Part shown: one piece after another, positions 1 to 6,749 of the stretch
Layout: every line of letters starts with the position of its first letter
How positions within the stretch are numbered: position 1 is the first letter of the stretch
NCBI GenBank assembly: GCA_900541185.1
Contig: UQIQ01000045.1
Location: 1 to 17,703, forward strand
DNA length: 17,703 nt
Direction: 5' to 3'
Source of the DNA: an uncultured Collinsella sp.
GTDB lineage: Bacteria > Actinomycetota > Coriobacteriia > Coriobacteriales > Coriobacteriaceae
Translations under genes and position numbers: made by a program
Notes under the pieces: generated by a model
The model's input: only the letters and a program-made list of their open reading frames with translations
What the model was told of the DNA's origin: nothing
Databases searched by the model: none

Positions 1-47
1 GAGATGACGTCGAGTCTCGTGGGCTCGGAGATGTGTATAAGAGACAG
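1..47 (+). other. Illumina Nextera i7 adapter and index (artefact)
   Basis: Bases 14-47 are the complete Nextera read-2 transposase adapter, ending in the Tn5 mosaic end AGATGTGTATAAGAGACAG at 29-47. Bases 1-5 (GAGAT) match the end of the P7 primer. Bases 6-13 (GACGTCGA) sit exactly where the 8-base i7 index belongs; from memory this is the reverse complement of index N729. Genomic DNA starts at base 48. Translation across the adapter gives the peptide VGSEMCIRDS, a familiar contaminant signature, so any protein starting here is chimeric. Confidence 0.97.
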
Positions 48-48
48 C

Positions 49-240
49 ATGGACGAGATTCGTGGGCTCGAGGACATTATGCGCGTGGCCAAAAACGCCG
101 GCGCCAAGCGTGTGATTTTGCCGCTGAGTGCCATCGCGGGTTTGCAGAGTGTTTCGTCCGAGATTATCTCGGGGTTGAGCCCGGTGTTCTACATGGATGG
201 CGACCCGGTCGACGCCGCGAAGAAGGCACTGGATTTGTAG
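49..240 (+). CDS. C-terminal fragment of a Lon-like (BrxL-type) protease
   Basis: Only the last 63 codons are present; the rest was lost at the adapter junction, so the ATG at 49 is probably an internal Met. The readable tail has the pattern AKRVILPLSAIAGLQSVSSE, then PVFYMDGDPVDAAKKAL. This matches the end of Lon proteolytic domains (xxILP..., then a hydrophobic strand, then D..DA...AL) and is closest in feel to the DPVDAVFKAL ending of BREX-associated Lon-like proteins (BrxL). The catalytic Ser and Lys would lie upstream and are not visible. The next gene begins 78 bp later on the same strand with a strong ribosome binding site, so this is probably the first visible gene of an operon. A different Lon-family or AAA+ protein is possible. 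The family call is by eye from a short tail. Confidence 0.5.
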   Translation: MDEIRGLEDIMRVAKNAGAKRVILPLSAIAGLQSVSSEIISGLSPVFYMDGDPVDAAKKALDL

Positions 241-318
241 GAGTGCGGGCGTGCGGGGCGTCCGGTGCTCGGGCGTTCCGCGAACATGTTGGTGCGTAGT
301 GCGTGAGGAGGCCTTTCC

Positions 319-1683
319 ATGGCGGACGAGCGTTCTGTTGGTGAGCTGCTCGACGAGCTGTTTGGCTTTGAATCGGTGGCCAAGCGCCAGGCGGCGCTTG
401 AGCAGTACGATCGCGGAGAGTTGGTGCACAAGGCGCGCTCCCGCGAGCTGCTGGGCGTACTTAGGGGCGTCGAGGCTGCCGAGCACGCTGCGCGCGACTC
501 TGCCGTGCGGGCTGTTGATACGTACGTGCGCCGTGTTGAGGGCGCTGCGCTTGCACGCGCTCGCAAGCAGGCGGGCGTTGCGGGTCCGCTGCAGATGGAG
601 CGCCGCTATGCTGCCTTTTTGCGCATGGAGGACAAGGCCGAGTTGCTGGCGCGCCTGGAGCAGACGCTTTCGTTTATCGAGGTAAAGCTACGGGCCAATA
701 CGGCGGCCAGGGTTCGTGCGGCGTACGATGCTGCGGGAGCTATGGTGCTGCAGTCCGTGGCGCGCCTGAATGACGTGCACGTTGTGGATGCCGTGCCTTT
801 GGATGCCGACCTGCTGTGTACGCAGCTGGAGCAGTTGCGTTGTGCCGCCGATGCGACGGACCTTGCGGGCATGATCGCAGCGACGTTTGAGTCCGAGCTG
901 AGCGCGACTGGCCCGCAGAGCGCTGACGGGTTTGTGGGCGACGTGGCCGGTGATGTTGCTGGTGATGTGGCGTTGGAGCGTGAACTTACCAACGTGCGCG
1001 GCGCTGCGCAGCGAGCGCGCTTGGCGGCACAGGCATATCGGGCGGAGCGCGCCGCCCGCATTGCGAGGAGCACGGTGGAGCCGGTATCGTTGCCCGAGTC
1101 TGCGTGCGTTGCGTGCGAGACGGCGTGCGATACCGGGGAGCTTTCCGAGTTGCTCGCTCAGGTTAAGAAGTCGTTTGTGACCTATAGGCGCGTTGTTACC
1201 GACGGCGGGTTGTTCTGTGCCTTTGGTGCCGGTTCGCCGCATGGGATTTGCCGCGGCAGTAGCTATTTCGACTACGATGATCGGTTTGACGAAGACGTGT
1301 TGGTGGGCGAGTATGACGGTGCTACCAGGCACAATGTTCGGCGCGAAGTTGCGATTCCCGAGCTTGTGGACGAGGCTTCGGTCGACGGCGGCGACTCGCT
1401 CGAGGTTGCCGTGGCGCGCATGCGTGAGTTTAACGGACGGCGCTACGATGGTGTGCTGGACGAGGATCCTACGCACCATGTGAATGCGTTTTGGTATGGA
1501 CTCAAAAAGCTCAGCCAGTATTGCGAGGCCGCTGTGCGTGTGGATGAGCGTGCCTGGGATTGCTTTATCGATAAGGTACAGTTCGCCTACGATGAACCCG
1601 TGGGGCGCCTGGCCACGCAGATGGACGACAAGCAGGTTGCGGCTTTTGTTGCTGCCGTGGACGCGCTCGGTGCTAGTGAGTAG
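319..1683 (+). CDS. Hypothetical protein, helix-rich, 454 aa
   Basis: I do not recognise this family. The start is supported by GAGGAGG at 304-310, 8 bases before the ATG. The first 130 or so residues are rich in Ala, Arg, Glu and Leu and should be largely helical, possibly coiled coil. Residues around 205-220 contain a short DVAG tandem repeat (GDVAGDVAGDVA), followed by another Ala/Arg-rich helix. A Cys-containing linker (ACVACETACDTGE) precedes a more globular, aromatic-rich C-terminal third beginning near LLAQVKKSFVTYRR, with an acidic stretch (YFDYDDRFDEDVLVGEYD). No signal peptide or membrane segment is visible, so it is probably cytosolic. It lies 78 bp after the Lon-like gene and 27 bp before a small acidic protein, which suggests co-transcription and a shared job. 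If the upstream gene is BrxL-like, this could be a partner, but that is inference. Confidence 0.85.
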   Translation: MADERSVGELLDELFGFESVAKRQAALEQYDRGELVHKARSRELLGVLRGVEAAEHAARDSAVRAVDTYVRRVEGAALARARKQAGVAGPLQMERRYAAFLRMEDKAELLARLEQTLSFIEVKLRANTAARVRAAYDAAGAMVLQSVARLNDVHVVDAVPLDADLLCTQLEQLRCAADATDLAGMIAATFESELSATGPQSADGFVGDVAGDVAGDVALERELTNVRGAAQRARLAAQAYRAERAARIARSTVEPVSLPESACVACETACDTGELSELLAQVKKSFVTYRRVVTDGGLFCAFGAGSPHGICRGSSYFDYDDRFDEDVLVGEYDGATRHNVRREVAIPELVDEASVDGGDSLEVAVARMREFNGRRYDGVLDEDPTHHVNAFWYGLKKLSQYCEAAVRVDERAWDCFIDKVQFAYDEPVGRLATQMDDKQVAAFVAAVDALGASE

Positions 1684-1710
1684 GGTCCTGGTCTGGTAGG
1701 AGGTTTCACC

Positions 1711-1902
1711 ATGAAGATCGACGTTGATGTAGACCAGCTGCGCGAGAGTCTGCTCGACCGCGCGGGGAGTGCGGCCGGCGTGGGCTTTCCGGCCGTCATG
1801 CTCGACGTAGTGGATATCGAGGACGAGCCGCCCCAAGAGCTCCTAGCCCGAGCCGAACGCGAAGGCCTCGACCTCCGCGAATTTGCCGTCGACGATGACT
1901 AA
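1711..1902 (+). CDS. Small acidic hypothetical protein, 63 aa
   Basis: A perfect AGGAGG at 1699-1704 lies six bases before the ATG, 27 bp after the preceding stop codon, so this is a real gene in the same operon. The product is strongly acidic (many Asp and Glu, ending EFAVDDD) and begins MKIDVDVDQLRESLLDRAG. It has no Cys, membrane segment or recognised motif. The central part (GVGFPAVMLDVVDIED) is hydrophobic enough to form a small folded core. Such a small acidic protein at the end of an operon could be an adaptor, an inhibitor or a chaperone-like partner of the upstream proteins, but the sequence does not say which. Confidence 0.8.
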   Translation: MKIDVDVDQLRESLLDRAGSAAGVGFPAVMLDVVDIEDEPPQELLARAEREGLDLREFAVDDD

Positions 1903-2236
1903 GGGGCGGGGGTGGCTAATATGGGACGGCGCGTCTGTATCCGCGACTGCGCGAAAATGCGCGATAAGCCGTCGCAATGGAGTCTAACGACCTCGCGATT
2001 GCTCTATTTTGACTGCCCGCAGACTAAGTGAGTAGGCTTTTTTGGAAATCCTGAGCACCTGACTAATTTGCTTCAACAAACCCGCAGGTCACAGACTTGT
2101 GCTTTGGTGACGTGGTCGGCGATTCGACAAAAGTCTACTCACTTAGTTTTGCCAGACGCTAACTGTCCTCAACGAGACCCCTGTCGGGGCGATTGATGCT
2201 CAAATGTAGCCAATTCGGGACGGCTGTCCCTGCCCG
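1903..2236. other. Intergenic region with nested stem-loops
   Basis: This 334-bp gap separates the + strand operon from the convergent antiporter gene. It holds a stem at 1925-1930/1968-1973 (GACGGC/GCCGTC) enclosing a GCGC-type hairpin, the long inverted repeat listed separately, a small stem at 2179-2190 (CCCCTGTCGGGG), and GGGAC-GGCT-GTCCC at 2217-2230 just beyond the antiporter stop. The only open frame seen is 36 codons (1921-2031), preceded by a purine-rich stretch but with no convincing coding signal. I see no clear promoter. The density of paired segments suggests a structured RNA or a repeat element rather than plain spacer. Confidence 0.5.
2023..2147. repeat. 19-bp inverted repeat with 87-nt interior
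   Basis: The left arm at 2023-2041 (ACTAAGTGAGTAGGCTTTT) and the right arm at 2129-2147 are reverse complements with one mismatch in 19. The interior contains shorter nested pairings, for example ACCTG at 2058-2062 with CAGGT at 2085-2089, and GAGCAC with GTGCTT. As RNA this would fold into one long branched hairpin of about 125 nt. It could be a bidirectional terminator, a small non-autonomous mobile element or an ncRNA. Confidence 0.7.
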
Positions 2237-3838
2237 CTACGACGCCAGCGTGGCGATGACGGCTTCGTCGCCGGCGTATATTAGGGTGTTGCCATCGGGG
2301 ATGATCGTCTGACCTTCGCGCTTGAGCATCACCACAATAAACGGATGCTTGCCTTGCGGCACATCGCGCAGGCGCTGGCCGGCCAGGCGACCGTGGGGCG
2401 TCACGGTGACCTCGCGCAGCGTAACCTCGGCACGCTCTTCGAACGTTGGGGCGGCCATCACCAGCAGATCGCCTTCCTGGATCACGGTATCGCCGTTGGG
2501 CAGCACCGGATGGGCGCCGTCACGCAGCACTAAGACCACCAGCATGTCCGTTGCGCTGCCAATGTCGGCGAGCGAGCGTCCGGCAAACGGATGTCCAGCG
2601 CCTACTTTGAGCTTGACGAACGACATGCCGTCTTCGTCGCGGTAGTCGTTAAAGGTGCGACGCACGTCGCCGGTCGCATCGATCATATCGAGCTTCTTCG
2701 CCACCGCTGGCAGCAGCGAGCCCTGCACCACAATGCTCGACACGGCAATCACAAACACCAGGTCAAATAGGTCGTGTCCGCCGGGAACGCCGGCCACCAC
2801 GGCAAAAAGGCTAAACACGACCGAAGCTGCTCCGCGCAGGCCCGCCCAGCTTACGAGCGCGACCTGGCGGGGGTTCGTCTTAAAGGGCGCCAGGAGCACG
2901 CCGACGGCGATGGGACGGCTCACGTAGAGCATAAACGCCATGAGCGCCAGGCCCGGCAGCAGCATCTGCGGCAGGCGTGCGGGCGTGACGAGCAGGCCGA
3001 GCAAGAAGAAGATCGTCATCTCGGCCATCTCGGTGAGGGTGTCAAAGAAGTGCGCCATCTCGACCTTGCCGGTGATGTCGCTCGCACCCAGCACAATGCC
3101 GGCCAGGTATACGGCCAAAAAGCCGTTGCCGCCCAGATAGCTTGGTAGCGCGTAGGCGACGATCGCCACGGCGAACAAGAAGATGGTCTGCGCGCCCTCG
3201 GCCGTTGCGTGTGCGCGTTCAATCAGACGGCCCGCCGCCCAGCCGATGGCAAGGCCCAGGCCCGCGCCCAGGATAATCTGCTTGGCCAGCAGTGCGGGAA
3301 TGTTGATGTCGCCGCCGGCCGCGAGTGTGGCGAGCACGGCGGTGAGCATGTAGGCGACGGGGTCGTTGGAGCCCGATTCGACCTCGAGCAGCGAGTCGGT
3401 GCCGCCCTTCAGCGACAGGCTGTGCTCGCGCAGAACGCTAAAGACGCTGGCCGCGTCGGTGGATGCCACGACTGATCCCAGCAGCAGGCCGCCGATCCAG
3501 TCGAAGCCCAGCACGAAGTGGGCGAACACGCCGGTGATGCCTGCGGTGATGACGACGCCGAGCGTGCTCAGCAGCACCGCGGGCACGGCGACGGGCTTGG
3601 CGCGGTCGATGTTGGTGTTAAAGCCGCCGTAGAACATGATGAACAGCAGCGCCGTGCTGCAGACGGTTTCGGTGAGCGCGTAGTCGCTAAAGTCGATATG
3701 CGCCGGGCCGTTGACGCCCAACAGCATGCCGAGCGCGATAAAGATGAGCAGGGTGGGGAAGGGGAGTTTTTTGCCGACGGGTTTGATGGTCAGGCACAAA
3801 ATGATGACGAGGCCGATAAAGAGAAGGATCTGGTTCAT
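2237..3838 (-). CDS. nhaP2: Potassium/proton (CPA1) antiporter, NhaP2/CvrA type
   Basis: This integral membrane antiporter exchanges K+ or Na+ for protons. The first 385 or so residues form about 12 hydrophobic segments. They carry the CPA1 signatures STDAA (126-130) and ESGSNDP (154-160), where the Asn-Asp pair is the expected ion-binding site. Residues from about 405 to 533 form a soluble tail with two RCK-C/TrkA-C-like repeats (around GHPFAGRSLADIG and GRLAGQRLRDVP, each followed by a GD(x)LVMA or GDEAVIA strand). This two-domain layout is typical of NhaP2/CvrA, and 533 aa fits a family of 500-580. The start is supported by AGGAG upstream on the minus strand. It stands alone, divergent from the phosphatase gene. 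RCK-C domains usually bind a small ligand (c-di-AMP in Gram-positives), so nucleotide gating is plausible. Whether K+ or Na+ is the substrate cannot be read from the sequence. Confidence 0.92.
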   Translation of the reverse strand: MNQILLFIGLVIILCLTIKPVGKKLPFPTLLIFIALGMLLGVNGPAHIDFSDYALTETVCSTALLFIMFYGGFNTNIDRAKPVAVPAVLLSTLGVVITAGITGVFAHFVLGFDWIGGLLLGSVVASTDAASVFSVLREHSLSLKGGTDSLLEVESGSNDPVAYMLTAVLATLAAGGDINIPALLAKQIILGAGLGLAIGWAAGRLIERAHATAEGAQTIFLFAVAIVAYALPSYLGGNGFLAVYLAGIVLGASDITGKVEMAHFFDTLTEMAEMTIFFLLGLLVTPARLPQMLLPGLALMAFMLYVSRPIAVGVLLAPFKTNPRQVALVSWAGLRGAASVVFSLFAVVAGVPGGHDLFDLVFVIAVSSIVVQGSLLPAVAKKLDMIDATGDVRRTFNDYRDEDGMSFVKLKVGAGHPFAGRSLADIGSATDMLVVLVLRDGAHPVLPNGDTVIQEGDLLVMAAPTFEERAEVTLREVTVTPHGRLAGQRLRDVPQGKHPFIVVMLKREGQTIIPDGNTLIYAGDEAVIATLAS

Positions 3839-3987
3839 AGATGGTGTCCGCTCCTGGGTGGTTGGCGTGGCACGGTCAGTTGCCTGCGGTTATTTGTACC
3901 CAAAGATGGTGGGTTTATGGGGTTGGATTGCGGGCGTGCGCGATATCGTCATAGACGGCTGCCGTCTTTGCCTCTGCTCGGAAACCC

Positions 3988-4016
3988 TTTCCAGCTTTAT
4001 TGCAACGGAGTACAAT
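3988..4016 (+). promoter_or_regulatory. Candidate sigma-70 promoter for the phosphatase gene
   Basis: TTTCCA at 3988-3993 (4 of 6 to consensus) and TACAAT at 4011-4016 (5 of 6) are separated by exactly 17 bp. The start of transcription would fall near 4023, giving a leader of about 70 nt. That leader holds the overlapping palindromes AAGTT-C-AACTT and TTCAA-C-TTGAA around 4028-4040. Confidence 0.5.
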
Positions 4017-4048
4017 GGGTAACGTTTAAGTTCAACTTGAAGTTTTAG

Positions 4049-4073
4049 TTGCGGCACCGGGCTTCGGCCGCAA
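4049..4073 (+). other. Leader hairpin just before the phosphatase ribosome site
   Basis: TTGCGGC at 4049-4055 pairs perfectly with GCCGCAA at 4067-4073 (11-nt loop). The stem ends five bases before the AGGAG at 4079-4083, so it could influence ribosome access. There is no T-run, so it is not a terminator. Confidence 0.4.
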
Positions 4074-4091
4074 TGCAAGGAGAGGCGTACC

Positions 4092-4931
4092 ATGGCGATC
4101 TATGTGACATCTGACGCTCACGGGCACGTGCGTGCGCTTGACGAGGCCCTGTCTAAGATCTCGTTGACGTCCGACGACACACTGTACGTGCTGGGCGACA
4201 TGATCGATCGCGGGCCCGATCCGGTCGGTGTTATTAAGCTCGTGCGCTCGCTGCCCAACGCCCGCGTGCTCAAGGGCAATCACGAGCAGATCATGCTCGA
4301 TGCCATCATTGGCCAGGATCCGCTCGATGCCGAGACCTGGGATATCAACGGTGGCTGGACGACGCGCGAGCAGCTCAACGACATGGAATTTGAGGCATAC
4401 GAGGAGCTCGTGCGATGGATGGCCGCGCTGCCGCTCTACGCGGTGGTCGAGACTGCCGAGCGGCCGTACCTGCTGGTGCACGCCGGCATTCAGACCGAGG
4501 CGGCGCGTGCGTTTTTGCTTGAGCATGGTGTCGATTGCGGCGACGGCAGGGGAGCGGTCGATGCCGATCGCGAGCTGCTGCAGCAAATGCTCGCCGTACA
4601 GTCGTCCGATGACCTGCTCTGGATTCGCCATGGCTATTGGGATGCCCCGACAGGGCTGCTTTCTACCGAGGGCAAGGGTCCGGTCGTGGTGAGTGGCCAC
4701 ACGCCCACGGTGTCGCTGGGGCGCTATTGCGAGGTTGGCGGCCTGGCGGGGCTCGATGAGGAGTCGGGCCGCGGGCAGATCGTGCGCCTGGGCGGCGAGG
4801 ACACTGCCGGCGTGCCCGATCGCATCGACATCGACTGCGCTGCCGCCACCGGCTCCGAGTTCGGCCGCGTGGGCATCCTGCGCCTGGACGACGGGGCGGA
4901 GTTCTACGCTAATATTCGCCCCGGGGAATAA
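4092..4931 (+). CDS. PPP-family metallophosphatase (Ser/Thr phosphatase-like)
   Basis: This is a cytosolic metal-dependent phosphoesterase of the calcineurin/PPP fold. The metal-site motifs are all present and in order: SDAHGH (7-12), GDMIDRG (35-41), KGNHE (61-65), VHAG (129-132) and SGHTP (202-206). DAHGH replaces the more usual DIHG but keeps the Asp and His ligands. At 279 aa it is close to bacterial PrpA/lambda-type protein phosphatases. Ser/Thr or Tyr phosphoprotein phosphatase is likely, but nucleotide (Ap4A-type) hydrolysis by relatives means the substrate is not settled. The start is supported by AAGGAG at 4078-4083. It is a single-gene unit, divergent from the antiporter and convergent with the flippase. 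Confidence 0.88.
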   Translation: MAIYVTSDAHGHVRALDEALSKISLTSDDTLYVLGDMIDRGPDPVGVIKLVRSLPNARVLKGNHEQIMLDAIIGQDPLDAETWDINGGWTTREQLNDMEFEAYEELVRWMAALPLYAVVETAERPYLLVHAGIQTEAARAFLLEHGVDCGDGRGAVDADRELLQQMLAVQSSDDLLWIRHGYWDAPTGLLSTEGKGPVVVSGHTPTVSLGRYCEVGGLAGLDEESGRGQIVRLGGEDTAGVPDRIDIDCAAATGSEFGRVGILRLDDGAEFYANIRPGE

Positions 4932-4988
4932 CGGCGCAAGAGGTTGGTGCCAAAACATCGACGTTTCTTTTCTTCAAATTGATTCGAA

Positions 4989-6569
4989 TTAGGCGCCGTA
5001 CGGATTCCGGTCCCTCTCTATGCGTTGGCGGATGCGGCGGTACTCGATAATCAGCAGCACCAGGAGTAGGGCCATGATGGCTAGGTAGCTCACCACAGCG
5101 CCCATCAGACCCAGCAGCTTAATCAGGATCACCGGCAGCACCACGCTTACGGCGAAGCAGATCAGGTAGATCTTGGTGACGTCGCCAGCGTGGCGCAATA
5201 CCGTGATGATGGCGTAGATAAAATCGATGGCCGCGGTGACGCCGCCGGCGACGACCATCAGCAGCGCCAGCGTACGGTAGCGCTCAAAGCTGAGACCGTA
5301 CATAAAGCTCATGAGGGGAATACCGGGACCTGCCATAAATGCGGCGCACACGCCGGTGATGACCACGATCAGCGCCATAACGGCAACAATAATCAGGTCA
5401 AAGCGACGACGCTTGCGAGGATTAGCCCAAATGCTCGACAAGCGCAGGAGCTGCGGTTTATAGACAAATCCAATGCTCAACAGAATAGCCTGAGCTGGAA
5501 AAAACAGGGCATTAAAGTACAGCTGGTATTTGTAGGCTAGTGTTCCTTCCATCACAAACTTGGGCATGCTCTCGATAAGATTGAACAGGAATAGCGCGCC
5601 AAAGAGTGGGGCGCACTGGACAAACAGGTGGCCGACCTCGCGCAGGCTTACGCGGCGCGATTTTTCGGTCTCGAGCAGGGCGAGCGGCGCGGTGACCAGC
5701 ACGAGCGAGGCGATCGCGGCGATGCCCATGGCCATGGCCGCGATGGGCATGCTACGCGTGAGGAACAGCGCCACGCTGAAGACCGCGATGACGCCGACGG
5801 AGCGTAGCGTTTGACTCATTCCAGCCAAGTAGAGCTTGTCGGCCTGCTGCAGGCGGCCTTCGTACACGTCGGCGACGCCGTCGATGACCTTATACAGGTA
5901 GACGCCCAGGCCGATCGTCGCCATCTGCGCGTCATAGCCGCGGGCGCTGCTATACATGAGGCCGCAGCCTAGGGCGAGCGCTCCGCAGATCCAACGATTG
6001 AGCTGGTAGGAGGCGAAGGAGGTTTTTTCGTCGATGTCCGAGACCTGAAAGTTGCGCACGCCGTAGTTGCACGCGATCATGATGAGCGTGCCGGTAACAA
6101 AGGCGATGGAGAACTTGCCGGCCTCCTCGGCGCCCACGAGCTGCGTCGACACAATGGTGAGCAGCGGAAACGCCATGCCCCATACGGCGGTGCCCAGGGT
6201 GTTCCAAAGATAGTCGCGACTGGTGGCGTGCTCCTCGTATTCCGCTTCCTGCATGGAGAAGCCGCCGCCGTAGACGGCGCCGAGCAGACGGTTCCACCAA
6301 GCGTTGACCATGCGGCGGACGGGGCCGGGCTTGCGATCGCGTTCGCGCCGGCGACGTGTGGCTTGGCTGCTATCGGGCCCGCCGGCGTTGCGCTGACTCA
6401 GCTCTTGGATGCGTGCGAGTTCCTCGGCAGTGTGCGAGGCAGGGAAGAGGCCGTTCTCGATGCGGCCGCCTTGGGCCTTCGCGGCGCCGTCTCTCGATGC
6501 AGCGGGGTTGGAGACGCCGTTGCGGCGGGCGATGGCGCGGCGAATGCTATCGAGGGGCGTGATGCTCAA
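4989..6569 (-). CDS. Polysaccharide flippase (MOP/Wzx-like membrane protein)
   Basis: This is a multi-pass membrane protein of the MATE/MOP flippase type, expected to move undecaprenyl-linked saccharides across the membrane. From about residue 120 it carries a dozen or more hydrophobic segments in the usual pattern, starting with YLWNTLGTAVWGMAFPLL, which resembles the family's first helix. Before that is an unusually long, Arg-rich cytosolic N-terminus of about 115 residues (RRRRERDRKPGPVRRM) with no recognised domain. The start is TTG: AAAGGA on the minus strand sits 7 bases before it, and no better ATG is seen. No glycosyltransferases are adjacent, so its glycan is unknown; the WecA-like gene about 8 kb away could supply the lipid-linked precursor. 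The C-terminus is short and charged (RRIRQRIERDRNPYGA). Confidence 0.82.
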   Translation of the reverse strand: MSITPLDSIRRAIARRNGVSNPAASRDGAAKAQGGRIENGLFPASHTAEELARIQELSQRNAGGPDSSQATRRRRERDRKPGPVRRMVNAWWNRLLGAVYGGGFSMQEAEYEEHATSRDYLWNTLGTAVWGMAFPLLTIVSTQLVGAEEAGKFSIAFVTGTLIMIACNYGVRNFQVSDIDEKTSFASYQLNRWICGALALGCGLMYSSARGYDAQMATIGLGVYLYKVIDGVADVYEGRLQQADKLYLAGMSQTLRSVGVIAVFSVALFLTRSMPIAAMAMGIAAIASLVLVTAPLALLETEKSRRVSLREVGHLFVQCAPLFGALFLFNLIESMPKFVMEGTLAYKYQLYFNALFFPAQAILLSIGFVYKPQLLRLSSIWANPRKRRRFDLIIVAVMALIVVITGVCAAFMAGPGIPLMSFMYGLSFERYRTLALLMVVAGGVTAAIDFIYAIITVLRHAGDVTKIYLICFAVSVVLPVILIKLLGLMGAVVSYLAIMALLLVLLIIEYRRIRQRIERDRNPYGA

Positions 6570-6749
6570 AGCGGAGTCCTTTCTATTGCTGCGCTTTAGT
6601 ATAGACGCGACGGTGTTCGCTCGTGTTTTTGAACGGATTGTTCAATAATTTCGGCGGGCGGCTGTAATTTGTCGGTAAACGTGCGGTATCCTGTTGAAGT
6701 TTTGTGACACCCCCGATGCCGCCCACGCGGTACCAAGGAGCTTCTACCT

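Noticed and set aside
4..240. A 78-aa protein starting in the first bases
   Set aside because: Its first 14-15 residues are translated adapter; only 49-240 is genomic.
688..1836. A 382-aa open frame on the minus strand
   Set aside because: It is antisense to the 454-aa gene, lacks a ribosome site and looks like a GC-rich shadow frame.
1921..2031. 36-codon frame in the intergenic element
   Set aside because: It overlaps strong RNA stems and the left arm of the inverted repeat, and its composition gives no coding support.
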